Of a DNA stretch of 64,000 nucleotides, positions 43,780 through 53,965 are shown in pieces; position 1 is the first letter of the stretch, and every line of letters begins with the position of its first letter. The translations under genes were made by a program, and so were the position numbers. Source of the stretch: JADJYF01 sp965278995 (GTDB lineage Bacteria; Pseudomonadota; Gammaproteobacteria; Ga0077536). The notes under the pieces were generated by a model that made no database searches, was not told where the DNA came from, and worked only from the letters and a program-made list of their open reading frames with translations. Location: assembly GCA_965278995.1 (NCBI GenBank), contig OZ257136.1, positions 4,588,001 through 4,652,000 on the forward strand, in the 5' to 3' direction.

Positions 43780-45140
43780 TTGCGCTAACCCTGGCAGAAA
43801 CGGCGGCCGCCGTTGCCGGTCAGCTTATCGGTACCGATCAGGGCTATTGCGGCGTCAGCACTGATACTCGCACGCTCACGGCTGGACAACTGTTTTTTGC
43901 TCTGCGCGGACCGAATTTCGACGCGCACGATCGAATCGAGGAAGCAGCGAACGCGGGTGCTGCCGGCGCAGTCGTCGAACACCCGGCCGCGGCGGCCGTG
44001 GGTCAGGTCATCGTCGCCGACACGCGCCGTGCGCTCGGTCAACTGGCGCGGCACTGGCGCAATCGACACCGTTTGCCGGTTCTGGCAGTAACCGGATCGG
44101 CAGGTAAGACCACCGTCAAGGAAATGCTCGCAGCTATCCTGCGTGAAGCCGGCCAGGTGCTCGCGACTGTGGGTAACCTGAACAACGATATCGGTGTTCC
44201 GCAGACTTTGTTTCGATTGTCCGCAGCGCATGCTTATGCAGTCATCGAAATGGGCGCCAATCAGCTTGGCGATATCGCCACACTGGTCGATATCGCACAA
44301 CCGCAGGTCGGCATCGTCACACTGTGCGCGCCGGCGCACCTGGACGGCTTCGGTAGTCTGGAGGGAGTGGCGCGAACCAAAGGCGAGATCCTCGCCGGTC
44401 TGCCGGAAGACGGCGTGGCAATCCTCAATGCGGATGACGCTTTCGCTGCGCTCTGGCGCGAACTCGCTGGCGCGCGCCGGACAATCACTTTCGGTAGGGA
44501 AGGCGATGTACGCGCGACGGCTGTTAATCTCAGCGACGAAGGCAGTCGCTTCGTACTGAGCTGTGCGCAAGGCGAAATAACCATCGAACTCGCTCACCGC
44601 GGGCTGCACAATGTGCGCAATGCATTGGCTGCGGCCGCCGGTGCGCTCGCTGTCGGCATGTCGCTGGAACAGATCCGGGCCGGACTGGCTGCCGCACCGA
44701 CCGTTGCCGGGCGACTGCAGTTGCGCGAACTTGGCGACGCGCTACGTCTGCTCGACGACACCTACAATGCCAACCCTGCTTCACTTGCCGCGGCGATTGC
44801 GGTGTTGGCTGAAGAGCGGGGACATCGCTGGCTGGTGCTGGGTGACATGGCCGAACTGGGGCCTGATGCTGCACGCTATCATCGCGAAGCCGGTCTGCTT
44901 GCCAACCATGCCGGTATCGAGCGCCTGTTCACACTCGGTACGCTGGCCCGCAATGCGGCAGAGGAATTCGTCGGTGAGACGAATCATTTTGCTGATCGCG
45001 AGTCTCTGACCGCCGCGTTGCACAGCGCGTTGCGTGCTGTACGCGGCGAACGTACGACGGTCCTGCTCAAAGGTTCGCGGGTGATGGCGCTCGACCAGGT
45101 CGCAGCAGCGCTCAGCGGAGCGGGTGCGGCGCCGTGCTGA
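43776..45140 (+). CDS. murF: UDP-MurNAc-tripeptide D-Ala-D-Ala ligase MurF
   Basis: MurF joins D-Ala-D-Ala to the tripeptide. The 454-aa protein has VTGSAGKTTVKEMLAAIL, VIEMGANQLGDIATL, LDDTYNANPASLAAA and LVLGDMAELGP. Its ends overlap murE by 4 bp and mraY by 7 bp. Confidence 0.96.
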   Translation: MIALTLAETAAAVAGQLIGTDQGYCGVSTDTRTLTAGQLFFALRGPNFDAHDRIEEAANAGAAGAVVEHPAAAAVGQVIVADTRRALGQLARHWRNRHRLPVLAVTGSAGKTTVKEMLAAILREAGQVLATVGNLNNDIGVPQTLFRLSAAHAYAVIEMGANQLGDIATLVDIAQPQVGIVTLCAPAHLDGFGSLEGVARTKGEILAGLPEDGVAILNADDAFAALWRELAGARRTITFGREGDVRATAVNLSDEGSRFVLSCAQGEITIELAHRGLHNVRNALAAAAGALAVGMSLEQIRAGLAAAPTVAGRLQLRELGDALRLLDDTYNANPASLAAAIAVLAEERGHRWLVLGDMAELGPDAARYHREAGLLANHAGIERLFTLGTLARNAAEEFVGETNHFADRESLTAALHSALRAVRGERTTVLLKGSRVMALDQVAAALSGAGAAPC

Positions 45141-46216
45141 TCACGCTGGCCGAATATCTGTCGCATTACTATCGCGGCTTCAACGTATTTCAGTATCTGA
45201 CACTGCGGACGATCCTCGGTGTACTGACCGCGTTGTTCATCGCGCTGGTGATCGGGCCGACGATGATCAAACATCTGGCCCGCTTTCAAATCGGCCAGAC
45301 CATCCGCGACGATGGTCCGGCTTCCCATTTCAGCAAAGCCGGCACGCCGACCATGGGCGGTGCACTGATTATCGCCTCGATCACGGCGAGCACCCTGCTG
45401 TGGGGCGATCTGGGCAATCGTTTCATCTGGATAGTCCTCATGAGCACGCTGGTGTTCGGTGCCATCGGTCTGGTCGATGACTATCGCAAACTCGTCATGC
45501 GGAATTCCAAAGGGTTGTCAGCGCGCGAGAAAATCGTCTGGCAGTCGATCGCCGGTTTCGGTACGGCGATGGTGCTGTTCTGCACCGCGCAGTCGCCGGC
45601 CGAGACCGAGCTCATCGTTCCGTTCATCAAGAGTGTGGCGATCGATCTTGGCTGGTTCTATGTGCCGGTCGTTTATTTCGTCGTGGTCGGTACCAGTAAT
45701 GCGGTAAATCTGACCGACGGCCTCGATGGTCTCGCCGTGTTACCGACCGTGCTCGTCGCCGCAGCACTCATCATCTTTGCTTACGTCGCCGGTAACTTCA
45801 ATTTCGCTCATTATCTCGGTGTGCCTTATGTGCCCGGAGTGGGTGAAGTCTGCGTATTCTGCGGTGCGATCGTCGGCGCGGGCCTGGGCTTTCTGTGGTT
45901 CAACACCTACCCGGCGCAGGTTTTCATGGGTGACATCGGTGCACTGGCGCTTGGCGCTGCCATCGGTACGGTCGCTGTCGTCGTACGCCAGGAACTCGCC
46001 TTGATCATCATGGGCGGTGTATTTGTCATGGAAACGGTGTCGGTCATCCTGCAGGTGATCTCGTTCAAGCTGACCGGCAAGCGTATATTTCGCATGGCGC
46101 CGATACATCATCATTTCGAACTCAAGGGCTGGCCCGAGCCGCGCGTCATCGTGCGATTCTGGATCATCACCGTCATCCTCGTGCTCGCCGCCTTGGCGAC
46201 GCTGAAGATACGCTAG
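45134..46216 (+). CDS. mraY: phospho-N-acetylmuramoyl-pentapeptide-transferase MraY
   Basis: MraY makes lipid I in the inner membrane. The 360-aa protein has about ten membrane segments and the motifs DDGPASHFSKAGTPTMGG, GLVDDYRKL, SNAVNLTDGLDGLAV (catalytic Asp-rich loop), VFMGDIGALALGA and MAPIHHHFELKGWPEPR. The start is GTG 45134. Confidence 0.97.
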   Translation: MLITLAEYLSHYYRGFNVFQYLTLRTILGVLTALFIALVIGPTMIKHLARFQIGQTIRDDGPASHFSKAGTPTMGGALIIASITASTLLWGDLGNRFIWIVLMSTLVFGAIGLVDDYRKLVMRNSKGLSAREKIVWQSIAGFGTAMVLFCTAQSPAETELIVPFIKSVAIDLGWFYVPVVYFVVVGTSNAVNLTDGLDGLAVLPTVLVAAALIIFAYVAGNFNFAHYLGVPYVPGVGEVCVFCGAIVGAGLGFLWFNTYPAQVFMGDIGALALGAAIGTVAVVVRQELALIIMGGVFVMETVSVILQVISFKLTGKRIFRMAPIHHHFELKGWPEPRVIVRFWIITVILVLAALATLKIR

Positions 46217-46225
46217 GCCTGGCGC

Positions 46226-47593
46226 GTGCACACTGCCATCATGACCACCCAGGCAAATGTTGCGACCATCGACTACGCAGTCGTCGGGCTCGGTGTGAGT
46301 GGGCAGGCTAGCTTGCGTTTTCTGCAGGCACGCGACGTATCGGTACTCGCCATGGATACGCGCGAATCGCCGCCGGGTATCGAGGTCATCCGCGCGAGCG
46401 TGCCGGATGAGCGCCTGGTTCTCGGGCGTCTCGATGTCGAACGTCTCGCGGAATGTCGGTATATCGTATTGAGTCCCGGTCTCTCGCAGCACCAGACGCC
46501 GATCCGCGAAGCGCGCGCGCGCGGCGCCGAACTGATCGGCGATATCGAACTGTTCGCACGCCATGCCAATGCGCCAGTGATAGCCATCACCGGTACCAAT
46601 GGCAAAAGCACGGTAACGACGCTGGTTGCCCGCATGCTTGAAGCTGCCGGGCTAAACATCCAGGTCGGTGGAAATCTCGGCACCCCGGCGCTGGATTTGC
46701 TGGTAACTCCGGCGCCCGACTACTATGTACTCGAACTGTCGAGCTTTCAGTTGGAATTGACGTACACGTTGCGTCCGCGCGTTGCTGCCATCCTGAACAT
46801 CACGCCCGATCATCTCGATCGTTATGATTCGGTAGCCGACTACGTCGCGGCCAAGGCGCGTATTTTATCAGGCGCTGAACACGTCGTCGTGAACGCCGAT
46901 TGCCCGATCACGGCCAAACTCGTAACCGACACTACGCATAGTGCGTTCTCGCTGGGCTCACCGGGGCCCGCGCGTTTCGGCCTGCGTCAAACGTCGACCG
47001 GTACGATGCTCGTCGATACCACCCAGACCTATCTCGCCGTGGACGAGTTGCAGATTGTCGGCATGCATAACGTTGCCAATGCGCTTGCCGCGCTCGCTAT
47101 CTGCGATGCGCTCGGTGTGACGATGACGGGACCACTGCAGGCGTTGCGGACGTTTACGGGTCTTGCGCATCGCGCGGAGACGGTTGGCGAAATCGACGAC
47201 ATAACCTGGATCAACGACTCCAAGGCAACCAACTCCGGCGCCGCGTGTGCCGCGATCGTCGGGCTGTGTCATGCGCGCAGCGGCATCATTATTGCCGGCG
47301 GCGAGAGCAAAGGCGCCGATTTCACCGAGTTCGCTGAAGTGCTCGTGCGTCATCTGCACGGCGCCGTGCTGATCGGGCGGGCAGCGACTGCGATAGCACA
47401 TGCTATTGCCGGCCGCATTCCGACCGTATTCGCGACTGACATGCCTTCTGCGGTGGCGGCAGCAGCGGTACTGGCACAACCCGGCGATATCGTATTGCTG
47501 GCACCAGCGTGCGCCAGTTTCGACATGTTCGAGGACTACACCGATCGCGGTCGTCGATTCCGTGCCGCAGTGCTCGAACTGAAGGGTCGGTAA
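46226..47593 (+). CDS. murD: UDP-MurNAc-alanine D-glutamate ligase MurD
   Basis: MurD adds D-Glu to UDP-MurNAc-L-Ala. The 455-aa protein (440 from the ATG at 46241, MTTQAN) has VVGLGVSGQASLRFLQ, ITGTNGKSTVTTLVARML, LELSSFQLELTYTL and WINDSKATNSGAA. GTG 46226 is 9 bp after mraY; 46241 is a fair alternative. The stop overlaps the ftsW start as TAATG. Confidence 0.95.
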   Translation: MHTAIMTTQANVATIDYAVVGLGVSGQASLRFLQARDVSVLAMDTRESPPGIEVIRASVPDERLVLGRLDVERLAECRYIVLSPGLSQHQTPIREARARGAELIGDIELFARHANAPVIAITGTNGKSTVTTLVARMLEAAGLNIQVGGNLGTPALDLLVTPAPDYYVLELSSFQLELTYTLRPRVAAILNITPDHLDRYDSVADYVAAKARILSGAEHVVVNADCPITAKLVTDTTHSAFSLGSPGPARFGLRQTSTGTMLVDTTQTYLAVDELQIVGMHNVANALAALAICDALGVTMTGPLQALRTFTGLAHRAETVGEIDDITWINDSKATNSGAACAAIVGLCHARSGIIIAGGESKGADFTEFAEVLVRHLHGAVLIGRAATAIAHAIAGRIPTVFATDMPSAVAAAAVLAQPGDIVLLAPACASFDMFEDYTDRGRRFRAAVLELKGR

Positions 47594-48792
47594 TGGAAGC
47601 GGCATTGCAAACTCAGGCGATTGCGCAGACCGACCGCGAACCGCCGCGTGGTTTCGACTATGACATCTGGCTGGCTGGCGCGGCCCTGGCGCTGCTATGC
47701 ATCGGACTTATCATGGTCGTGTCGACGTCGGTCGCAATCGCCGAGCGGCGCGAGTTTGCACCGTTGCACTACTTCTGGCGCCAGTTGCTTGCCGCCGGCC
47801 TCGGGCTGGTGGTTGCCGGCGTTCTGCTGCGCGTCCCGTTGCGACGCTTCGAGCAGTTCAGCACGAGTTTGCTGTTTGTCGCCATCATCTCCTTGATTGC
47901 CGTGCTGATGCCCGGGCTCGGCCACGAAGTCAACGGCAGCATGCGCTGGCTCGATCTCGGCTTGTTCACGGTGCAGGCGTCGGAGCCGACCAAGCTGGCG
48001 GTCGTCGTTTACATGGCTGCTTATCTGGTCCGCCACAGCAAACAGGTGCGTGCGGATTTCATCGGTTTCATCAAGCCGATAGGGGTAATCACGGTCATCG
48101 CCGGCCTGTTGCTGCTGGAGCCGGATTTCGGTGCGGCCGTGGTCCTGTTCACGGCTGTACTCGGCATGCTGTTTCTCGCCGGCGTGCCGATGCTGCGTTT
48201 CCTGTTCTGGGGACTGGCGGCACTGTCGGCACTGGCTGCGTTGTCGATGCTTGCGCCGTATCGTCTACAGCGGCTGATGACGTTCATGGATCCATGGTCG
48301 GATCCCTTCAATACCGGCTTTCAGCTGACCCAGGCACTGATTGCTTTCGGGCGCGGCGAATGGCTTGGTGTCGGGCTCGGCAACAGTGTGCAGAAGCTGT
48401 TCTATCTGCCCGAAGTGCACACGGATTTCGTGTTCGCCGTGATTGGCGAGGAAGTCGGTCTGTGCGGAACAATCGGCCTGATTGGTCTGTTCCTGTTTCT
48501 GATCTGGCGTATCTTCTATGTCGGCGGCGTGGCAGAGCGCGCCAATCAGCTGTTCGGTGCCTACGTGACGTACGGCGTTGGTCTGCTGATTGGCATCCAG
48601 GCTTTCGTCAACATCGGCGTCAATATGGGATTGCTGCCGACCAAGGGACTGCCGCTGCCGTTCCTGAGCTATGGCAGCAATAATCTTATCGTGACCTGCG
48701 CGGCGATCGCACTCGCCGTCCGCGCCGGATACGAAGCACGCCAGGCACAGAGCCAGAGCGCCGCTGCTCGCGAGGTGCCCGCCGATGAGTAG
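47593..48792 (+). CDS. ftsW: peptidoglycan glycosyltransferase FtsW
   Basis: FtsW is the SEDS-family septal glycan polymerase that partners FtsI. The 399-aa protein has ten or so membrane helices, and the motifs HEVNGSMRWLDLGLFTVQAS, TKLAVVVYMAAYL, LEPDFGAAVVLF, DPWSDPFNTGFQLTQALIAF and GLLPTKGLPLPFLSYGSNN. The ATG at 47593 overlaps the murD stop; the upstream extension is a murD shadow. Confidence 0.96.
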   Translation: MEAALQTQAIAQTDREPPRGFDYDIWLAGAALALLCIGLIMVVSTSVAIAERREFAPLHYFWRQLLAAGLGLVVAGVLLRVPLRRFEQFSTSLLFVAIISLIAVLMPGLGHEVNGSMRWLDLGLFTVQASEPTKLAVVVYMAAYLVRHSKQVRADFIGFIKPIGVITVIAGLLLLEPDFGAAVVLFTAVLGMLFLAGVPMLRFLFWGLAALSALAALSMLAPYRLQRLMTFMDPWSDPFNTGFQLTQALIAFGRGEWLGVGLGNSVQKLFYLPEVHTDFVFAVIGEEVGLCGTIGLIGLFLFLIWRIFYVGGVAERANQLFGAYVTYGVGLLIGIQAFVNIGVNMGLLPTKGLPLPFLSYGSNNLIVTCAAIALAVRAGYEARQAQSQSAAAREVPADE

Positions 48793-49864
48793 ATCAGTCA
48801 TGATTGTAGCGGGTGGTACCGGCGGGCATGTCTATCCTGGCCTCGCGCTCGCCGATTATCTGCGCGAGCACGGTGTGCGATTGCATTGGATGGGCACCGT
48901 CAGAGGCATCGAGGCGCGCCTGGTTCCTGCGCATGGTCTGGCGCTGTCGTTCATTCCGGTCAGCGGTCTTCGTCGTTCCGGCATCCTGCGCTGGCTGACG
49001 GCGCCGCTGACGGTGTGCTACGCCGTAATCTGCGCGGTCAAGGCAATTGTGCGCGTCAAGCCACAGGTCGTGATCGGCATGGGTGGTTTTGTCAGTGGTC
49101 CGGGCGGCATTGCTGCCTGGTTGTGTCGTCGGCCTCTTGTCATACACGAACAGAATGCGAAGCCGGGATTGACTAATCGCGTCCTGGCTCTTCTCGCTTC
49201 GCGTGTACTGGAAGCATTCCCGGGCAGTTTCACCCCGGCGCGTGCCGCACGCGTCACCGGCAATCCAGTGCGCGCTGATATCGCTGCCATCGCCGAGCCG
49301 CATATTCGGCTGCAGGGTCGCGTCGGCTGCAATGTCCTCATTTTTGGTGGCAGCCGCGGCGCACGCGCGCTTAATGAAATCGTGCCGCAGGCTATCGCTG
49401 CCTGTGCCATGTCCGGCCTCACTATCAGGCACCAATGCGGGGTGGATGCGCTCGAGGCGACCCGTGCGCGCTATACCACAATTGGCGCGCGGGCCAGTGT
49501 GACAGTAGATTCTTATATCGATGATATGGCGGCGGCTTATGCCTGGGCCGATCTGGTGATCGCGCGGGCAGGTGCGCTCACTATTGCGGAAGTAGCCGCT
49601 TGCGGCGTAGCTGCGATCCTCGTTCCTTATCCTTATGCGGTCGACGATCATCAAACGCTGAATGCACGTTATCTGGCCGACAGCGGCGCTGCCATCCTGT
49701 TGCCAGAGTCGACACTCAATCCGCGTTCGCTTGCTGCGCTGCTCGAATCGTTACTTGGCGACCGCGCGCGCCTGCTCGATATGGCCGCGCGTGCACGTGC
49801 GCTGGCGCGTCCGCAAGCCACGCGCGACGTCGCCACCCAGTGTCTGGAGTTGATCGATGCGTGA
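48785..49864 (+). CDS. murG: UDP-GlcNAc:lipid I N-acetylglucosaminyltransferase MurG
   Basis: MurG makes lipid II at the inner face of the membrane. The 359-aa GT-B protein has VAGGTGGHVYPGLALADYL, VVIGMGGFVSGPGGIAAWL, IHEQNAKPGLTNRVLALLA, LIFGGSRGARALN-like and ARAGALTIAEVAACG with VPYPYAVDDHQTLNA. It overlaps ftsW and murC by 8 bp each. Confidence 0.96.
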   Translation: MSRSVMIVAGGTGGHVYPGLALADYLREHGVRLHWMGTVRGIEARLVPAHGLALSFIPVSGLRRSGILRWLTAPLTVCYAVICAVKAIVRVKPQVVIGMGGFVSGPGGIAAWLCRRPLVIHEQNAKPGLTNRVLALLASRVLEAFPGSFTPARAARVTGNPVRADIAAIAEPHIRLQGRVGCNVLIFGGSRGARALNEIVPQAIAACAMSGLTIRHQCGVDALEATRARYTTIGARASVTVDSYIDDMAAAYAWADLVIARAGALTIAEVAACGVAAILVPYPYAVDDHQTLNARYLADSGAAILLPESTLNPRSLAALLESLLGDRARLLDMAARARALARPQATRDVATQCLELIDA

Positions 49865-51284
49865 CGATCGACAGCTGCTGATGCATCGTGTGGAGCGCAT
49901 TCACTTCATCGGCGTCGGCGGTGCCGGCATGAGTGGTATTGCCGAGGTACTGTGCAATCTCGGTTATCGCGTGTCCGGCTCCGATGCCAGCCGCTCTCGG
50001 GTCACCGAAAGACTGCAGCGCGTCGGCGTGAGTGTGCTCGGACCGCATAACGCCGCCAATATTGAAGGTGCCGATGTGGTCGTCTATTCGAGCGCGATCC
50101 CGGACGACAATGTCGAGCTGTCTGCAGCGCGCAGCCAGCGGGTGCCGACCGTCCCGCGCGCCGAGATGCTGGCTGAACTGATGCGATTCCGTCGCGGTGT
50201 CTGCATCGCTGGCACGCATGGCAAGACGACGACGACCAGCCTTGTCGCGAGCGTTCTTGGCGAAGCCGGTCTCGACCCGACATTCGTTGTCGGCGGGCTG
50301 GTCAAGAGCATCGATTCGCATGCCCGGCTCGGCGCTGGTCCTTACCTGGTTGCCGAAGCAGATGAGAGTGATGCGTCGTTTCTGCTGCTGCACCCGCTGC
50401 TGGCGGTCCTGACCAATGTCGACGCCGATCACATGGCAACTTATCACGGTGATTTCGCCGAGCTGAAAGCGGCGTTCGTCGAGTTTTTCCGGCGGTTACC
50501 GTTCTACGGCGTCGCGGTGGTCTGTCAGGACGATCCGCAGGCAGCTTCGTTGATTCCGGAGATCCGCGCACGCGTCATCACTTACGGCACGGATCCGGCA
50601 GCTGACGTCCACGGACACGATCTCACGCATATCGACGGCCGTGAACGGTTTTCCGTCACGCGCAAAGGCGAGAGTGAAACCCATCAGTTCGAGCTCAACC
50701 TGCCCGGCGAGCACAATGTGCAGAACGCACTGGCAGCGATTGCCGTCGGTTTCGAACTGGGTGTCGAAGTTGAAGCCATGCAGCGAGCGCTGACGCAGTT
50801 CCAGGGAATCGGACGCCGTTGCCAGATCCATCATGATCAGCACATCGGTGGAGCGCGCGTCACGTTGGTCGACGATTACGGCCATCATCCCAAAGAACTG
50901 GATGCGGTACTTCGAACGATACGCCGCAGCTGGCCGCAACGTCGTCTCGTCGTTGTATTTCAGCCGCATCGCTATTCGCGTACACGCGATCTGTTCGAGG
51001 ATTTTGCCAACGTTCTGTCGCGTGTCGAGGTTCTGCTGCTGCTCGATGTCTATTCGGCAGGGGAAAGTCCGATCCCGGGTGCGGACGGTCGCTCGCTGTG
51101 CCGTGCGATTCGCATGCGCGGTTTGGTTGATCCGATATTTGTCGACGCACTGGATGAAGTGAACGCAGTACTTGCCGGAGCCGTTCGCGATGACGATGTC
51201 GTCGCGTTGCTCGGTGCAGGCAATATTGGTGCGCTGGCCGAGGCTCTCATCAATGGTCAGTCGGAGGCACATGCCCATGGCTGA
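49857..51284 (+). CDS. murC: UDP-N-acetylmuramate L-alanine ligase MurC
   Basis: MurC adds L-Ala to UDP-MurNAc. The 475-aa protein has HFIGVGGAGMSGIAEVL, IAGTHGKTTTTSLVASVL, EADESDASFLLLHP, NVDADHMATYHGDF and LVDDYGHHPKELDAVL with VFQPHRYSRTRDLF. It overlaps murB by 8 bp. Confidence 0.97.
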   Translation: MRDDRQLLMHRVERIHFIGVGGAGMSGIAEVLCNLGYRVSGSDASRSRVTERLQRVGVSVLGPHNAANIEGADVVVYSSAIPDDNVELSAARSQRVPTVPRAEMLAELMRFRRGVCIAGTHGKTTTTSLVASVLGEAGLDPTFVVGGLVKSIDSHARLGAGPYLVAEADESDASFLLLHPLLAVLTNVDADHMATYHGDFAELKAAFVEFFRRLPFYGVAVVCQDDPQAASLIPEIRARVITYGTDPAADVHGHDLTHIDGRERFSVTRKGESETHQFELNLPGEHNVQNALAAIAVGFELGVEVEAMQRALTQFQGIGRRCQIHHDQHIGGARVTLVDDYGHHPKELDAVLRTIRRSWPQRRLVVVFQPHRYSRTRDLFEDFANVLSRVEVLLLLDVYSAGESPIPGADGRSLCRAIRMRGLVDPIFVDALDEVNAVLAGAVRDDDVVALLGAGNIGALAEALINGQSEAHAHG

Positions 51285-52209
51285 ACCGTGTACCCGTCGT
51301 GAAGCCGTTATCCCGGCGGCGCTGCGCGGGCGATGGCTGGCCGGTGAGTCACTCGCGCGCCATTCGAGCTGGCGTTGCGGAGGCCCGGCCGCTCAATATT
51401 TCGAGCCGGCTGACCGCGCCGATCTGGCCTGTTTCCTCGCGGCACTGCCGCTGGACGTGCCGGTCTTCTGGCTGGGGCTCGGCAGCAATGTGCTGGTCCG
51501 TGATGGCGGTATCGCCGGTGCGGTCGTGTCGACCAGTGCCGGACTCGATCGATATCGCTGGCTGGACGACGAACATCTCGAAGCGGAATGCGGTGTACCC
51601 TGCGCAAGACTGGCGCGGTTGGCTGCTGCTCGCGATCGCACCGGACTGGAATTTCTCGCTGGCGTACCCGGTACACTGGGCGGTGCGCTGCGTATGAACG
51701 CCGGTGCGCTCGGCTCAGAAACCTGGGAACACGTTGCGAGCGTTGAAACCATCGACCGTCACGGTGCGCAGCGGCGCCGCGAGCGCGCCGAGTTCGTCGC
51801 TCATTATCGCGGCATCGAAATGCCTGAGCCGGCGTGGTTCCTGTCGGCTGTGCTGCAACTTCCGCACGCGGCCGGCGGCGAAGGAACGGAGCGCATTCGC
51901 CGCGTACTTGCTCAGCGCTCGGCAACCCAGCCTACCGGTCAGGCGACCTGTGGATCGGTCTTCAAGAATCCGCCTGACGATTACGCCGGTCGATTGATCG
52001 AACAATGCGGATTGAAAGGCTATCGACTGGGCGGTGCGCACATCTCGACCGTACATGCGAATTTTATTGTCAACGATCGCCAGGCGAGCGCGGCGGATAT
52101 CGAAGCGCTGATCGACCTCATCCGGCGCACGGTCGAAGCCGCGACGGGCGTGTGCCTGGAGACGGAAGTCGAGTGTGTCGGCAACACAGTGCCAGGAGCC
52201 GGGCCATGA
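51277..52209 (+). CDS. murB: UDP-N-acetylenolpyruvoylglucosamine reductase MurB
   Basis: MurB reduces the enolpyruvyl ether with NADPH and FAD. The 310-aa protein has HSSWRCGGPAAQYFEPAD, FWLGLGSNVLVRDGGIAGAV, EFLAGVPGTLGGALRMNAGA, ATCGSVFKNPPDDYAGRLIE and GAHISTVHANFIVN. ATG 51277 or 51271 are both inside the murC end. Its position between murC and ddlB is not seen in E. coli. Confidence 0.95.
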   Translation: MAEPCTRREAVIPAALRGRWLAGESLARHSSWRCGGPAAQYFEPADRADLACFLAALPLDVPVFWLGLGSNVLVRDGGIAGAVVSTSAGLDRYRWLDDEHLEAECGVPCARLARLAAARDRTGLEFLAGVPGTLGGALRMNAGALGSETWEHVASVETIDRHGAQRRRERAEFVAHYRGIEMPEPAWFLSAVLQLPHAAGGEGTERIRRVLAQRSATQPTGQATCGSVFKNPPDDYAGRLIEQCGLKGYRLGGAHISTVHANFIVNDRQASAADIEALIDLIRRTVEAATGVCLETEVECVGNTVPGAGP

Positions 52210-53162
52210 AGCTGCGCGATACTGCCAGCTTTGCCCGTGTATGCCGCGAAGCCGGTCGAGTCGGTGTGTTGATGGGCGGGTCGTCAGCGGAACGCGAGGT
52301 GTCGCTGAAAAGCGGCGCTGCGGTAACTGCCGCACTGCATGAGGCTGGCATCAGCGCTGAATCCATTGACTGGAACGGGTCGCTCGACAGCCAGCTGACA
52401 AATGGTGACTTCGATCGCTACTTCATCGCGCTGCATGGGCGTGGTGGCGAAGACGGCCAGGTCCAGGCCGTTCTCGATCTCCTGGGCAAACCGTACACCG
52501 GTACACGTGTACTCGGCTGTGCGTTGTCGATGGACAAGTATCGCAGCAAGCTGGCCTGGCTGGGTGCCGGCTTACCGACGCCGCCGTTCGTCAAGATCGA
52601 GCGCGGCTGGCACCCAGGTGCCGTGGTCGACGCCCTCGGGCTGCCGCTCATGATCAAACCTGCGCGGGAAGGGTCCAGTCTCGGTGTCAGCAAGGTCGAC
52701 GCGGCGGACGAACTGGCAGCGGCCGTTGCCGAAGCCGAGCGCTACGACTCGCTCGTGATTGCCGAGCGCTGCATCATCGGCGGTGAATATACTTTGTCCA
52801 TCGTCGCCGGACAGGCACTGCCGGTGATCAAGCTGGAAACGCCGCATGCGTTCTACGACTACGCGGCGAAATATCTGGTCGATACCACGCGCTATCTGTG
52901 CCCTTGCGGCCTCGATGCACAAGCCGAACGTGCCGCCGCGGATCTTGGTCTCGAAGCGTTCACCACCTTGGCCGGCTACGGCTGGGGCAGGGTCGATTTC
53001 ATGCGCGATAGCGCCGGCCAGAACTGGCTGATTGAATTGAACACCGTTCCCGGCATGACTGACCACTCGCTGGTCCCAATGGCAGCGCGCGAGGCGGGGA
53101 TGTCGTTTCCCGAACTCGTCGTGACCATTCTGGCCTCAAGCTTCGAGGAAGCTGACGCATGA
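52206..53162 (+). CDS. ddlB: D-alanine-D-alanine ligase
   Basis: Ddl makes the D-Ala-D-Ala dipeptide used by MurF. The 318-aa ATP-grasp protein has GVLMGGSSAEREVSLKSGAA, FIALHGRGGEDGQVQAVLDL, PYTGTRVLGCALSMDKYRSK, MIKPAREGSSLGVSKV and LIELNTVPGMTDHSLVPMAA. It overlaps murB and ftsQ by 4 bp. Confidence 0.96.
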   Translation: MKLRDTASFARVCREAGRVGVLMGGSSAEREVSLKSGAAVTAALHEAGISAESIDWNGSLDSQLTNGDFDRYFIALHGRGGEDGQVQAVLDLLGKPYTGTRVLGCALSMDKYRSKLAWLGAGLPTPPFVKIERGWHPGAVVDALGLPLMIKPAREGSSLGVSKVDAADELAAAVAEAERYDSLVIAERCIIGGEYTLSIVAGQALPVIKLETPHAFYDYAAKYLVDTTRYLCPCGLDAQAERAAADLGLEAFTTLAGYGWGRVDFMRDSAGQNWLIELNTVPGMTDHSLVPMAAREAGMSFPELVVTILASSFEEADA

Positions 53163-53908
53163 CGCAGGCTCGCCTCAAGTCGCCTGAGCCGCGCGAACTG
53201 CCGTCGCTGTCCGGCGTGGTACTCGCACTGTTCGTGGTCGTGGCCACCGGCGCGCTGACCTGGGGTTCGCTGGAACTATCTGATCCGGCGGCGCTGCCGA
53301 TACGCAAAGTGCTGGTCGAAGGCGAGTTCAGTCATCTCAATCCCGAACACGTACAGACAGCAGTCGTTGCTGCTGTAGACGCAGGGTTCTTCGGCCTGAA
53401 AGTCGGCGAGATCCGCGAATTGCTCTTGAACGAGCCATGGGTACGCGATGCCACCATCCGCCGCGTCTGGCCCGATGCACTGCATGTCAGCATCGTCGAG
53501 CAGAAGCCGGTTGCACGCTGGGGTAACTATGGCCTGCTGAATGCGCAGGCCGACCTGTTCGTACCGGCGCCCGAAGACCTGCCGGACCAGCTGGTCGAAC
53601 TCGATGGCCCGCTCGGCACCGAATTCATCGTTCTGCAACGCTACGAGTATCTGCGCGCCCAACTGGGTGCCATCGGCCTGACACCAACCGCCGTGCGACT
53701 TTCAGAACGTCACGCCTGGACTGTCACCACCACGGGCGGGCGTGAAATCGTATTCGGTCGACGGGATTTCGATTTGCGGCTGGCGCGTTTCATTTTCGGG
53801 TACAGTCGCGCGCTGGCCGAAGCCTGGCCGCAGATCGGCCGGGTCGATCTGAGATATACCAACGGATTCGCCGTGGGCGAGCGCGCGGCCGACGACAGGA
53901 GCGGATGA
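53159..53908 (+). CDS. ftsQ: cell division protein FtsQ
   Basis: FtsQ anchors the FtsQLB complex of the divisome. The 249-aa protein has an N-terminal membrane helix (GVVLALFVVVATGALTWGSL), a POTRA domain (PIRKVLVEGEFSHLNPEHVQ to NEPWVRDATIRRVWPDALHV) and the beta domain with EQKPVARWGNYGLLNA and DLRYTNGFAV. It sits between ddlB and ftsA. Confidence 0.94.
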   Translation: MTQARLKSPEPRELPSLSGVVLALFVVVATGALTWGSLELSDPAALPIRKVLVEGEFSHLNPEHVQTAVVAAVDAGFFGLKVGEIRELLLNEPWVRDATIRRVWPDALHVSIVEQKPVARWGNYGLLNAQADLFVPAPEDLPDQLVELDGPLGTEFIVLQRYEYLRAQLGAIGLTPTAVRLSERHAWTVTTTGGREIVFGRRDFDLRLARFIFGYSRALAEAWPQIGRVDLRYTNGFAVGERAADDRSG

Positions 53909-53965
53909 GATGATGCAGTTTGTTGTGGCTCGCAGTGGCAGTACGCTGGTGGAGGCGCCCCTGCC